A stretch of DNA of 64,000 bases from Halorubellus litoreus (lineage in GTDB: Archaea; Halobacteriota; Halobacteria; Halobacteriales; Natrialbaceae): contig NZ_JAZAQL010000002.1 in NCBI RefSeq assembly GCF_037081675.1, positions 1,419,670 through 1,483,669 of the forward strand, written 5' to 3'. The notes beneath the pieces are model-generated. The model was not told the DNA's origin. It saw only the letters and a list, made by a program, of their open reading frames with translations, and did not search any database. Position numbers and translations under genes: made by a program. This document shows positions 31,147 through 39,820 of the stretch, in pieces; the first letter of the stretch is position 1, and every line of letters starts with the position of its first letter.

Positions 31147-31731
31147 TTACACGCTCACGTACTCTTCACCGCTGATGGTGTCTGGGACGTTGACGCCGTA
31201 GATCGTCGACGCACCGGACTGGTCGACGAACGTGACGGTTGCTTCGCCACCTTCGCTGAGTCCGGATTCGATCGTCTGGGCGCTGACGGTCACGATGAAC
31301 CGCTCGTCCGTGTCGTCGAGGACGTTGTCACCGTCGCCCGTGAGTTCCGTCGTGTTGAACTGGACGGCGTTGGCGTCCCCGCTCGTGAAGTTGAGCGTCT
31401 GGGACGCGGCGTCGGACTGGTAGTTCACCGTGAGGTTCTCCAGGTCGATGTTGCTGGACCCGGCGGACTTCTTGATGGTGAAGTTGAGCCGTTCGACGGT
31501 GCCGTCGGTGTCGTTGTCGTGCCCGATGGCGCTGATCACGTCGACTTGGTTGGAGACTTGTGCTTGCGAGTCCGACCCCGTGTCGGAGGCGGTTGACTCG
31601 AGCAGTCCGGCGGTGTTGATGAGTACGCCGGCTGCGACCGCGGCGACCAGCACCATGGCAATGAAGATGATCAGGGTGCCGATGCCGACCTGACCGCGGG
31701 TATCGTCGTTCGTAGGGTTTTCCACTATCAT
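31147..31731 (-). CDS. arlA: Archaellin, second in the cluster
   Basis: A 194-residue archaellin starting MIVENPTNDDTRG with cleavage expected before 'QVGIGTLIIF'. The N-terminal 60 residues are almost identical to those of the downstream archaellin, also at DNA level, which suggests gene conversion or recent duplication. The outer domain differs ('HDNDTDGTVERLNFTIKKSA'). The C-terminal 'EATVTFVDQSGASTIYGVNV' is again shared. The ATG at 31731 is preferred to upstream codons because it gives the usual short leader. A GGTCTCGA-containing motif lies about 100 bases upstream. Confidence 0.93.
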   Translation of the reverse strand: MIVENPTNDDTRGQVGIGTLIIFIAMVLVAAVAAGVLINTAGLLESTASDTGSDSQAQVSNQVDVISAIGHDNDTDGTVERLNFTIKKSAGSSNIDLENLTVNYQSDAASQTLNFTSGDANAVQFNTTELTGDGDNVLDDTDERFIVTVSAQTIESGLSEGGEATVTFVDQSGASTIYGVNVPDTISGEEYVSV

Positions 31732-31822
31732 TCTTTGTCGTGTGGGGATGCGCCCCGAATAGTGCATGCATCCGGGTTACTATCAAGGGGTGTATCAGTT
31801 CGGTCGCCGTTTCGGCGCGCGA

Positions 31823-31843
31823 CTCAGGTCTCGAAACGAGACC
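31823..31843 (-). promoter_or_regulatory. GGTCTCGA-containing motif upstream of the archaellin pair
   Basis: CTCAGGTCTCGAAACGAGAC at 31823-31842 contains the perfect dyad GGTCTCG-AAA-CGAGACC-like arms. It resembles sequences upstream of arlCE (about 33292), the ArlD/E gene (39762) and the PadR-like gene (40402). Confidence 0.4.
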
Positions 31844-31951
31844 CAGAACGGCTCCCGTATATCGTTGCCTGCGTGTGGTTCGTGTGATTTCGTTCGAACG
31901 AACGCAACCGCTAACAAGTTAGAAAACCTACCAGAAAGTATCAGGGAACGC

Positions 31952-32416
31952 TCAGAAGTCTAGCTCGGAGGCTGCCCGCAACACCGCGAGCGTCTCCGCA
32001 GGATCTGCGTCCGAATCGAGCTGGAGCGCGTACCAGCGTAGCATCTCGGTGAACACCTCCCGAATGTCGTTCGACGTTACCCGACGTCTCGAAACACCGG
32101 CCTCGGTTTTGACGGCCAAATCGACTCCGAACCCAGCGGACGACTGCGCTAATGCATCGGTAGGCGACGGCGACCCGTCGGTCACCACCTGACCCCCATC
32201 GGAGCGGGTCTGGCGTGCTCGCCCACCACTCGCCGACGACCCAGTCCCGCCAGTAGAGACGAGGTAGCGGTCGTCGTCGAGCTGCCGAACGTGCTCGTCG
32301 TCGTCGAGCGCGAGCTCGTCGGGCGACAGCACGCCCCCGGACCGCTCCGAGGACCTGCCGTCGCTGCGAGCGCGTTCGGGCGTCGTGTCGTTCGTGTCGG
32401 GTTCGTTCGTGGTCAT
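31952..32416 (-). CDS. Small acidic protein within the archaellin cluster (DUF7500-like)
   Basis: A 154-residue protein starting MTTNEPDTNDTTPERARSDG. A conserved-looking motif 'VLSPDELALDDDEHVRQLDD' near 29-48 is followed by 'RYLVSTGG', a Ser/Gly-rich linker, and a C-terminal helical region ('SNDIREVFTEMLRWYALQLD'). I recall a haloarchaeal DUF7500 family with this SPDEL...YVVS pattern, often near archaellins. There is no signal peptide or membrane segment, so it should be cytoplasmic. It lies between two archaellin genes on the same strand, so an assembly, chaperone or regulatory role is possible but unproven. Confidence 0.6.
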   Translation of the reverse strand: MTTNEPDTNDTTPERARSDGRSSERSGGVLSPDELALDDDEHVRQLDDDRYLVSTGGTGSSASGGRARQTRSDGGQVVTDGSPSPTDALAQSSAGFGVDLAVKTEAGVSRRRVTSNDIREVFTEMLRWYALQLDSDADPAETLAVLRAASELDF

Positions 32417-32462
32417 ACGTTGTTTTCTATCGTGTGCCCGCGAGGGACACCGCCGGCGGTCA

Positions 32463-33041
32463 TCAGACTTTCACGTACTCTTCGTCGCTGATCGTCTGCG
32501 GGACGTTCACTCCGTATAGTGACTTCGCTCCGGACGCAGTGACGATCGTGATCATTGCCTTCTCACCGGGTTGTAGACCAGTGCCGCCTTCGAGGTCGGC
32601 GTCGGTGACGTCTATACGCAATACGATACGGTCGTCTCGGCTGGTCAGGACCTTCGAATCTGAGGTGTTATCCGTGTTCCACAGCGTCACCGCTGAATCC
32701 GTGGACTTCAGACTCTTCGCTGCGTTGTCCGAGATGTACTCGAACGACGCTTTCTCCAGGTCCATGTCGCCGGCACCAGCTGCCTTCATCAACGTCAGAT
32801 TCAGGTGCGAGACGGTTTTAGCCGACGTGTCGACTTCACCGACCGCGCTGACGACGATGATGTGATTGGAGACCTGTGCTTGCGAGTCCTGACTGGTATC
32901 AGACGCCTTCGCTTCGAGCATCCCCGCCGTGTTGATGAGGACACCTGCCGCGACGGCTGCGACCAAGACCATCGCTATGAAGATGATCAGGGTCCCGATA
33001 CCGACTTGACCGCGTCTGTCGTGTGCTTCGGGTACGTGCAT
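32463..33041 (-). CDS. arlA: Archaellin, first in the cluster
   Basis: A 192-residue archaellin starting MHVPEAHDRRG with cleavage before 'QVGIGTLIIF'. The helix region is the same as in the other two, but the next segment is 'GMLEAKASDTSQDSQAQVSN', and the outer domain and C-terminus diverge ('TASGAKSLYGVNVPQTISDE'). It is therefore the most distinct of the three and may be a minor filament component. It is the first gene of the minus-strand unit and is transcribed away from arlCE. Confidence 0.92.
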   Translation of the reverse strand: MHVPEAHDRRGQVGIGTLIIFIAMVLVAAVAAGVLINTAGMLEAKASDTSQDSQAQVSNHIIVVSAVGEVDTSAKTVSHLNLTLMKAAGAGDMDLEKASFEYISDNAAKSLKSTDSAVTLWNTDNTSDSKVLTSRDDRIVLRIDVTDADLEGGTGLQPGEKAMITIVTASGAKSLYGVNVPQTISDEEYVKV

Positions 33042-33291
33042 CGGTAGTTCACCATCCGTGAACGAACGTACCCGACTCAGGTGCGGCCTCGCGTGAGGAC
33101 GCACTGTCCCCGACTCGGCCGTCCGTCGGCCGCAGGGCCGGACTGCTCGCTGGTCGTCCGCTGACGACCGGGAGCGGCCACGAGCCCCGCGCCGGGGCGA
33201 GTCGGGAAGGTTCATCACGAGATACGGGGGGAGTGCCCCCGAGTACGTGAACGCGAGTTCGGTTATTCAAGACGTGTATGCCCTCGTTGGC

Positions 33292-33311
33292 CGATTCGAG
33301 TCTCGACTCAC
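33292..33311 (+). promoter_or_regulatory. GAGTCTCGA motif upstream of arlCE
   Basis: 'GATTCGAGTCTCGACTCACG' lies about 140 bases upstream of the arlCE start and resembles the GGTCTCGA motifs at 31823, 39762 and 40402. The match is weaker than those three. Confidence 0.3.
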
Positions 33312-33433
33312 GCCTCGAAACGCGGAGCGAGGGTGTGCGCGCTTCTTTAGTCATCTGTACGGTACTGACAGGTGGCGTATCCGGTATCGCTCGGGCAGAC
33401 TCGCTCGAATCACGACCACGAATCACACCACAG

Positions 33434-34618
33434 ATGGGACTTCGAGACGTCCTCGCCGACTTCCTGAGTTCGGAGGGGAGCCAAGACCGCGCTGGCCGCG
33501 ACGACGCCAGCGGTGGCTCCGACTCCGACTCGATCGACGCGCAGGGGAGCGAGGACGCGTCGGGTCCGCCCGAGTCCAGTTTCGACGTCGAGCTCGAGGA
33601 ACTCGACCAGGAGGAGCAAGTCGAGGCGCTCGAAGGACGCCTCGACGAGATGGAAGGCAGCATGCAGCAGAACCAGTCCGAGCTGGAGACCATCAAGGGC
33701 TCCCAGCAGGACGTCGCCGAGCAACTGAACGAGGTGAACGACACCGTCCGCCAGCTGCTCGGAATCTACGACCAGTTGACCGCGGACGTGAATCCGTTCA
33801 TGGAAGGACCGACGCGCGACGCCGACCCGGACGCGGACGGGTTCGGTGTCGTCGGCGGCGAGGAACCGGATCCGGACGGCGAGGTCGTGGAGGCGGTCGT
33901 CGACGGCGCGGACGCCGACGACGAGGAAGGCGAGGAAGACGACGCGGAGGCGGAGGCGGAGGCGACGGAAGACGACGCGGCGACGGTCGGCCTGGACGAC
34001 CTCCGCGCGGAGTACGACGAGGCCGGCGACGAGGAGGCGGCGGCCGACGAGGAGGCGGCTGCGGCGTCGGACGACGGCGGGACCGTCGCCGTCGAGGAGG
34101 ACGCGGCGGCTGCCGGGGCGAGACAGGACGATGAACCAGTCGATAACGAGATCGAGGTCGAACCGACGACGGCCGAGGAATCGATGAGTCAACACGACCC
34201 GGAACCGACGAGTCAACGCAGTCAGCTCGACGACGCTCGACGCGACGCCAGCACGTGGCGCGACGACGGCGATTCGCGGGAGCACGAGGGCGGCCGGTCG
34301 GCCGACGCGGTCGCGCTCGCCGGGCTCGCGGACACGTACGCGACGGAGATAATCGTCTTCGAGTGGTTGACGAGTCTCGTGTCGACGGCGGGGCCGGCGG
34401 CGACGCTCCGCGCGGTCGCGTACTACGAGGAGATCGGGTGGATCAGTCCACGAGTCAAGGCGTACCTGGAGTCCGTCATCTCGGGGCCGGACCTCGACAT
34501 GAACGTCGACCCGAGCCGCGACCCGAACGAACTCACCGCGGAGGATCACGCAGAGAGCTACGAGTACATCATGAAGCTGGACGCGGTCCAGCGGACCATC
34601 GACGACACGGGGTTATAG
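33434..34618 (+). CDS. arlCE: Archaellum accessory protein, ArlC-ArlE fusion
   Basis: A 394-residue protein starting MGLRDVLADFLSSEG. Residues 45-125 form the ArlC-like coiled coil ('VEALEGRLDEMEGSMQQNQS') ending in 'TADVNPFMEG' near 116-125. Residues 130-290 are a very acidic Asp/Glu/Ala linker. The C-terminal 90 residues are the ArlD/E domain ('TEIIVFEWLTSLVSTAG', then 'AVAYYEEIGWISPRVKAYLE'). Such proteins form the cytoplasmic ring around the motor and link it to CheF and the chemotaxis system in Euryarchaeota. An upstream extension from 33278 reads as poor protein, so the MGLRDVL start is preferred. Confidence 0.88.
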   Translation: MGLRDVLADFLSSEGSQDRAGRDDASGGSDSDSIDAQGSEDASGPPESSFDVELEELDQEEQVEALEGRLDEMEGSMQQNQSELETIKGSQQDVAEQLNEVNDTVRQLLGIYDQLTADVNPFMEGPTRDADPDADGFGVVGGEEPDPDGEVVEAVVDGADADDEEGEEDDAEAEAEATEDDAATVGLDDLRAEYDEAGDEEAAADEEAAAASDDGGTVAVEEDAAAAGARQDDEPVDNEIEVEPTTAEESMSQHDPEPTSQRSQLDDARRDASTWRDDGDSREHEGGRSADAVALAGLADTYATEIIVFEWLTSLVSTAGPAATLRAVAYYEEIGWISPRVKAYLESVISGPDLDMNVDPSRDPNELTAEDHAESYEYIMKLDAVQRTIDDTGL

Positions 34619-34619
34619 G

Positions 34620-35051
34620 ATGGGTTTCAGTACGAGCGGGTCGATGGCGGTCCTGTTCGTCGGCGTCCTGATAGCGATCAGTACCGCGTACCCGATGATG
34701 AGTACCGCGAACGAGCGCGTGCAGACCGCGGTCGACGACCGCGGCGACCGCGGGCTCTCCCAGCGGAACTCCGACATCGACCTGGGGAACGTGACGTACA
34801 ACGCGACGACGGACACGCTCGTGGTGCGCGTGAACAACACGGGGTCGCGGACGCTGTCCGTGGCGGACACGGACGTGCTCGTCGACGGCGCGTACCGGCA
34901 GGGGTACGCGACGAGCGTCGACGGCGACGGCTCGCGCACCATCTGGGTGCCCGGCGAGACGCTGCGCATCGAGGTGTCGACGTCGACGCGACCGGATCGC
35001 GTGAAGGTCGTCACCGAGTTCGGGATCGCCGAAACGGAGACCGACATATGA
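34620..35051 (+). CDS. arlF: Archaellum stator protein ArlF
   Basis: A 143-residue protein starting MGFSTSGSMAVLFVGVLIAI with one N-terminal membrane helix (about 8-25), then a beta-sandwich ('NVTYNATTDTLVVRVNNTGS') facing the S-layer. It matches ArlF, which with ArlG anchors the rotating archaellum to the S-layer. Its ATG starts one base after the arlCE stop, and its stop overlaps a tiny open frame (35048-35158). Confidence 0.92.
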   Translation: MGFSTSGSMAVLFVGVLIAISTAYPMMSTANERVQTAVDDRGDRGLSQRNSDIDLGNVTYNATTDTLVVRVNNTGSRTLSVADTDVLVDGAYRQGYATSVDGDGSRTIWVPGETLRIEVSTSTRPDRVKVVTEFGIAETETDI

Positions 35052-35158
35052 ATACGCATAGCACGGACGGTCGAACGAGTTCGCTGGGACGGGGCCAGGA
35101 CGGCGAGGCGTCATCGAGCGCGACCGTCGACGGCGGAGGTGGTCGCGATGGCGAGTAG
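35048..35158 (+). CDS. Tiny open frame between arlF and arlG
   Basis: ATG at 35048 overlaps the arlF stop as ATGA, and the frame ends with TAG at 35156-35158, eleven bases inside arlG. The 36-residue product (MNTHSTDGRTSSLGRGQDGE and a Ser/Gly-rich tail) has no hydrophobic segment and no motif. The coupling to both neighbours is tight, so it could be a translation-coupling leader or an eroded gene piece, or it may be chance. Confidence 0.3.
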   Translation: MNTHSTDGRTSSLGRGQDGEASSSATVDGGGGRDGE

Positions 35159-35600
35159 CTCCGTCTCCAGTCTCATCCTGTTCATCGCGGCGATGATCAT
35201 CGCGGCGAGCGTCGCCGGGACGATGGTGACGAACGTCGCGGAGGTGAGTAACGCGATAGACACGCGGAGCGTCGACGCCGAGCAACGCATCGACACCGAG
35301 ATAGAGATCATCTCCGACCCGGGGTCGAGCGCGGTGTACGACGACCCGAACGCGACGGTGTCCGTCCTCGTGAAGAACACGGGCTCGAACACGCTCCCGG
35401 ACGAACCCGGGAAGATCGACGTCCTCGTCGACGGCCAGTACGTCCCCGCGAGCGACCAGGGACTGACCGTCCTCGACGGGTCGAGCTGGCGGCCGGGAAC
35501 GGTGCTACGTCTCGAGGTCGACGAGTCGCTGTCGCCGGGCGAGCACCGCGTCGTACTCGTAATCAACGGCGACCGGGAGGTGTTCACCTTCTACGTATGA
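35148..35600 (+). CDS. arlG: Archaellum stator protein ArlG
   Basis: A 150-residue protein with a membrane helix at about 7-28 ('SLILFIAAMIIAASVAGTMV') and an ArlF-like beta-sandwich ('NATVSVLVKNTGSNTLPDEP'). ArlG forms a filament capped by ArlF that holds the motor. The ATG at 35148 is preferred to a GTG three codons earlier. The stop overlaps the arlH start by four bases (ATGA). Confidence 0.92.
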   Translation: MASSSVSSLILFIAAMIIAASVAGTMVTNVAEVSNAIDTRSVDAEQRIDTEIEIISDPGSSAVYDDPNATVSVLVKNTGSNTLPDEPGKIDVLVDGQYVPASDQGLTVLDGSSWRPGTVLRLEVDESLSPGEHRVVLVINGDREVFTFYV

Positions 35601-36331
35601 AGGTGAACGGTCACTACTCGCTCGGCCTGGAGGACACCGACCGCGTGAATCACGCCGTCGGCGGCGGCATCCCCGAAGGCAGCCTCGTGCTCATCGAGGG
35701 CGTCGACGGCGCCGGGAAGTCCGTGTGGACCCAGCGGATGTGTTACGGGATGGCCGAGGAGGACACGTACATCGCGTACGTGTCCACGGAGCTGACGGCC
35801 GCGGACTTCATGCAGCAGATGCACTCGCTGTCGTACGACATCGTCGAACACATGCTCTCCGGGCAGGTGCTGTTCCTGCACGCGGACGTGGACACGCACC
35901 GCGGCGGCGACCGCCGCGAACTCCTGTCGAAGCTCACGGAACCGAGCACGCTCTGGCAGGGCGACGTCATCGTCGTCGACGCGTTCAGTGCGTTCCTCCG
36001 GAACGACCCGCGGTTCGACGCGATCGCCGCGCACGGCGACGAGGACCACGAGATGGAGAGCGTCCTCACGTTCCTGCAGGGCATGACGAGCCGCGGGAAG
36101 ACGGTCGTCCTGACCGCGGACCCGGAGGCGACGACCGAGCGCGCGCTGCGCCCGATCCGGAGCACCGCGGACGTCTTCATGCAGATCGAGACGGAGGAGG
36201 TCGGACAGGAGATCCGGCGGAACGTTCGCGTCCGCCGGTTCTCGAACATGAAGCAGCCAGTTGACGACGGGATCGCGTTCAACGTCCAGCAGGGGCGTGG
36301 ACTGACCATCGTGAACCGGACGATCGCCTAA
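35597..36331 (+). CDS. arlH: Archaellum motor ATP-binding protein ArlH
   Basis: A 244-residue KaiC/RecA-like protein. Walker A is 'GVDGAGKS' at about residues 35-42 and Walker B 'DVIVVDAF' at about 123-130. The family elements 'TELTAADFMQQMHSLSYDI' and 'RRFSNMKQPVDDGIAFNVQQ' are present. ArlH binds ATP and controls the ArlI motor; its phosphorylation acts as a switch for archaellum assembly. It is cytoplasmic, in an operon between arlG and arlI. Confidence 0.96.
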   Translation: MKVNGHYSLGLEDTDRVNHAVGGGIPEGSLVLIEGVDGAGKSVWTQRMCYGMAEEDTYIAYVSTELTAADFMQQMHSLSYDIVEHMLSGQVLFLHADVDTHRGGDRRELLSKLTEPSTLWQGDVIVVDAFSAFLRNDPRFDAIAAHGDEDHEMESVLTFLQGMTSRGKTVVLTADPEATTERALRPIRSTADVFMQIETEEVGQEIRRNVRVRRFSNMKQPVDDGIAFNVQQGRGLTIVNRTIA

Positions 36332-36338
36332 CACACCT

Positions 36339-38006
36339 ATGTCAGAACACGGCACGCAGCGGATGACGACGCAGTTGCGCGAGCACGCCGACGACTACCC
36401 GCACCTCCAGAATCACCTGGCGGAGTTCCACGCGGAGTTCGGCGAGTACCCGCTGTTCGTCGAGAACGTCGGCGACTACGAGGCGGACCGACCGAACGTC
36501 TGCTATCGCATCAGTGACGAGGTGTTCGTGCAGGTGTACGGCGACCTCGGCGTGAGTACGACGTACTACTGTATCGAACCGCAACTCGACGAACAGCAGC
36601 GCGAGGTGTACGCGCAGGCGCGCCAACGCATCCTCGACCGGAGCGTCTCGCGGCCGGCGCCGAACGACGACGACGAGTTCGAGGCGCACCTGGATGCACT
36701 CCTCGACGAGGTGGTGTCGGTCGGTGGCGCCATCGGGTCGCTCTCCGGTGGGCTCGGCGGGTCCGTCACGGTCGACCAGCGCACGTACGAAGCGCTCCGA
36801 TACCACCTCCAGCGCGACATCGTCGGCCTCGGCCCGCTCAACCCCGTGATGCAGGACCCGCAGAACGAGGACATCCACGTCATCGGGCCGCACCAGTGCA
36901 ACATCGACCACGGGACGTTCGGGATGGTGGAGACGAACGTCGACTTCGGGGACCCGGACGCGTTCAACACGTGGCTGCGGAACATGGGCGAACGGATGGA
37001 CTCGCCCATCTCGGACTCGAACCCGATCGTGGACTCGACGCTCCCGGACGGGTCGCGTATCAACATCATCTACTCCGACGACGTCTCCGTGAAGGGCCCG
37101 TCGCTCACCATCCGCCAGGGCGACGACATCCCGCTGTCGATATTCCAGATCACGAAGTGGGGGACGCTGTCCCCCGAACTGTCGGCGTACCTCTGGCTCT
37201 GCCTGGAGAACGAGCAGACGGTGTTCGTCGTCGGCGAGACCGCCTCGGGGAAGACGACGACGCTGAACGCGAGCCTGTCGTTCATCCCGCAGGACTCGAA
37301 GATATACACCGCGGAGGACACCGCCGAGGTCATCCCACCCCACGACACGTGGCAGCAACTCCTCACCAGGGAGGGCCAGGGCGAGGACGAGTCGAGCGAC
37401 GTCGACATGTTCGACCTGGTCGCGGCCGCACTCCGGTCGCGCCCGGACTACATCATCGTCGGAGAGGTTCGTGGTGCGGAAGGCCAGATGGCGTTCCAGG
37501 CCGCCCAGACGGGCCACCCCGTGATGCTCACGTTCCACGCGTCGGATATCGTCTCGATGATCCAGCGGTTCACGGGCGCCCCGATCAACGTCCCGGAGAC
37601 GTTCATGGACAACTGCGACGTCGCGCTCTTCCAGAACCGCGTGAAGCAAGGCGACGACGTCCTCCGCCGAGTCACCTCGGTGCAGGAGATCGAGGGATAC
37701 TCCGATTACGAGGACGGCGTCATCACGCGCCAGGCGTTCAACTGGGATCCGCGCGAGGACAACGTCGAGTTCACGGGGCGGAACAACTCGTACGTCCTCG
37801 AGGAGCAGATCGCGACGCTACTCGGGTACAACGACACGCGGAAGATATACGACGAACTCGACCGGCGCGCGGAGATCATCCGCCAACTCATCGACGCGGA
37901 CGTCCTCGGGTATCACGAGGTCAACGACGCCATCGAGGGCTACCAGCGGGACGGCATGGAGGGCCTCCCGATAGACATCACTGGATTGCAGAGCGTGACG
38001 ATGTAA
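36339..38006 (+). CDS. arlI: Archaellum motor ATPase ArlI
   Basis: A 555-residue type II/IV secretion ATPase. Walker A is 'GETASGKTTT' at about residues 298-307, the Asp box and Walker B region include 'PDYIIVGEVRGAEGQMAF' near 369-386, and the His box 'TGHPVMLTFHASD' lies near 390-402. The N-terminal domain (1-200) contains the expected alpha-beta module ending in 'LGPLNPVMQDPQNEDIHVIG'. ArlI hexamers power both filament assembly and rotation. The arlJ gene follows 4 bases after the stop. Confidence 0.97.
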   Translation: MSEHGTQRMTTQLREHADDYPHLQNHLAEFHAEFGEYPLFVENVGDYEADRPNVCYRISDEVFVQVYGDLGVSTTYYCIEPQLDEQQREVYAQARQRILDRSVSRPAPNDDDEFEAHLDALLDEVVSVGGAIGSLSGGLGGSVTVDQRTYEALRYHLQRDIVGLGPLNPVMQDPQNEDIHVIGPHQCNIDHGTFGMVETNVDFGDPDAFNTWLRNMGERMDSPISDSNPIVDSTLPDGSRINIIYSDDVSVKGPSLTIRQGDDIPLSIFQITKWGTLSPELSAYLWLCLENEQTVFVVGETASGKTTTLNASLSFIPQDSKIYTAEDTAEVIPPHDTWQQLLTREGQGEDESSDVDMFDLVAAALRSRPDYIIVGEVRGAEGQMAFQAAQTGHPVMLTFHASDIVSMIQRFTGAPINVPETFMDNCDVALFQNRVKQGDDVLRRVTSVQEIEGYSDYEDGVITRQAFNWDPREDNVEFTGRNNSYVLEEQIATLLGYNDTRKIYDELDRRAEIIRQLIDADVLGYHEVNDAIEGYQRDGMEGLPIDITGLQSVTM

Positions 38007-38010
38007 CATC

Positions 38011-39729
38011 ATGTCGACGGCAGCACAACCGGACAGCGAGATATCCATCCGAACGGTCCTCGAGGACCTCCAGCAGTCCTACCGGCGGATGGACATGCCG
38101 ATGCGGACGTACCTGCTCGTGGTCGTGCTGCCGTCCGTCCTGTTCGCCGTCGGGTCGATCGCGGCGGCGCTCATCGTCTCGCTCCCGCTCACGGTCGCCG
38201 GACCACTCGTCGGCCTCGGCGTGTTCGCGGTGTTCGCCGCACTCCTCTACCCGAAAGCCGTCCAGGACCGGAGTCGCAAACAGATACGGCAGCGGTTCCA
38301 CCTGTTCCTCACGCACATCACGGTCCTGTCGATGACGAACATCAATCGCGTCCAGATCTTCCGTACCTTGGCGGGCGAGGAGGAGTACCAGGCGCTCGCC
38401 GACGAGATGGGGCACCTGGTCGCGCTCGTCGACACGTGGAATCAGAGTCTCGACGACGCGTGCCGGATGCGCGCGAACCAGGTGAACTCCGACCTCCTCA
38501 GCGACTTCCTCGAACGCCTCGCGTACACGGTCGGGAGCGGCCAGCAGATAAGCGAGTTCCTGATGGACGAACAGGACTCCATCATCCAGCAGTTCGTCAT
38601 CCGGTACGAGGCGGACCTGAACAAGCTCGACGTGATGAAGGAGCTGTACCTGTCGATGATGCTGTCGACCGCGTTCGTCCTCGTGTTCGCGATCGTCATC
38701 CCGGTCATCGTCGGCATCGACCCGACGATAGCGGTCGGCGCCGTCATCGGGCTGTTCGTCATCGTCCAGGCCGGGTTCGTGTACGCGGTCCACACCATCT
38801 CACCGAACGACCCGCTGTGGTACCGCGAACCGGAGTCGTTGACGTACCCGCTCGGGTACGTGAAGGCGCGGCTCGCGCTCGGTATCGGGCTGTCTATCGT
38901 GCTGGCGGCGGCGGTCGGCGTCGTCCTCCTCGGGTACGCGCCGGTCTCGACGGACGTCCTGCCGTTGCCGGTGATGGTCGCGCTCCCGGTGACGCCACTC
39001 ATCATCCCCGGGTGGAGCGTTCGGCGCGAGGAACGGCGCGTGCAGGTTCGCGACGAGGAGTTCCCGAGTTTCGTGCGCGCGCTCGGCGCGGTCGAGTCCG
39101 TCAAGCAGTCCTCGACGGGGAGCGTCCTCGAATCGCTCCGGAAAAAGGACTTCGGGGCGCTCACGGAGAACATCGACAACCTCTACAAGCGCCTGCACAT
39201 GCGCATCGACACCACGCGCTCGTGGCATCTGTTCGCCGCCGAGACCGGGTCGTTCCTCATCCAGAAGTTCGGTGACATGTACGTCGAGGGGCGTCGGATG
39301 GGTGGCGAACCGAAGCACCTCGGGCAGGTCATCTCGCGGAACCACAGCGAGGTCATGAAGGTCCGCGAGCAACGCAAGCAGGCGACGACGACGCTCATCG
39401 GCGTCCTCTACGGGTTGACGGCGGCGTCGGTGTTCGCGTTCTTCGTCGGACTGGAGACCGTCGAGATGATGATCACCATCATGGACGAGATGGGTGACCT
39501 CGGTCGGATGAGTTTCCTCATCAACGTCGAGGGATACGACCTCCAGGTCATCGAGTTCCTCCTGCTCCTGACGGTCCTCCTGAACGCGCTCCTGTCGTCC
39601 GTGATGGTGCGCGTGAGTGACCGCGGTCACCAGGTGAGTGGGTACGTGCACTTCGTGATGCTGACGTGGACGGGCGCGCTCACCGCGGTCGTGACGCGCA
39701 TGGTCGTCGACGCCCTCATCACGGTCTAA
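38011..39729 (+). CDS. arlJ: Archaellum platform membrane protein ArlJ
   Basis: A 572-residue polytopic membrane protein. Hydrophobic segments lie near residues 30-75 (two), 215-260 (two), 287-335 (two) and around 465-490, 520-545 and 555-572, on both sides of two cytoplasmic T2SF-like domains ('RIQIFRTLAGEEEYQALADE'-type and 'EFPSFVRALGAVESVKQSST'). This matches ArlJ/FlaJ, the platform on which ArlI acts. It is the last gene of the tightly spaced arl operon. Confidence 0.96.
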   Translation: MSTAAQPDSEISIRTVLEDLQQSYRRMDMPMRTYLLVVVLPSVLFAVGSIAAALIVSLPLTVAGPLVGLGVFAVFAALLYPKAVQDRSRKQIRQRFHLFLTHITVLSMTNINRVQIFRTLAGEEEYQALADEMGHLVALVDTWNQSLDDACRMRANQVNSDLLSDFLERLAYTVGSGQQISEFLMDEQDSIIQQFVIRYEADLNKLDVMKELYLSMMLSTAFVLVFAIVIPVIVGIDPTIAVGAVIGLFVIVQAGFVYAVHTISPNDPLWYREPESLTYPLGYVKARLALGIGLSIVLAAAVGVVLLGYAPVSTDVLPLPVMVALPVTPLIIPGWSVRREERRVQVRDEEFPSFVRALGAVESVKQSSTGSVLESLRKKDFGALTENIDNLYKRLHMRIDTTRSWHLFAAETGSFLIQKFGDMYVEGRRMGGEPKHLGQVISRNHSEVMKVREQRKQATTTLIGVLYGLTAASVFAFFVGLETVEMMITIMDEMGDLGRMSFLINVEGYDLQVIEFLLLLTVLLNALLSSVMVRVSDRGHQVSGYVHFVMLTWTGALTAVVTRMVVDALITV

Positions 39730-39761
39730 CCGCCTTCCGGCGACGGTTCCCCGGGGGACGA

Positions 39762-39780
39762 CTCAGGTCTCGATTTCACG
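39762..39780 (+). promoter_or_regulatory. GGTCTCGATTTCACG motif upstream of the ArlD/E-type gene
   Basis: CTCAGGTCTCGATTTCACG begins 59 bases before the ATG at 39821. It is the best match to the motifs upstream of the archaellin pair (31823) and the PadR-like gene (40402). Confidence 0.4.
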
Positions 39781-39820
39781 CGACGCTTGAAGTGGACGGC
39801 GGTGGTGTGTTCGTGCAAGG

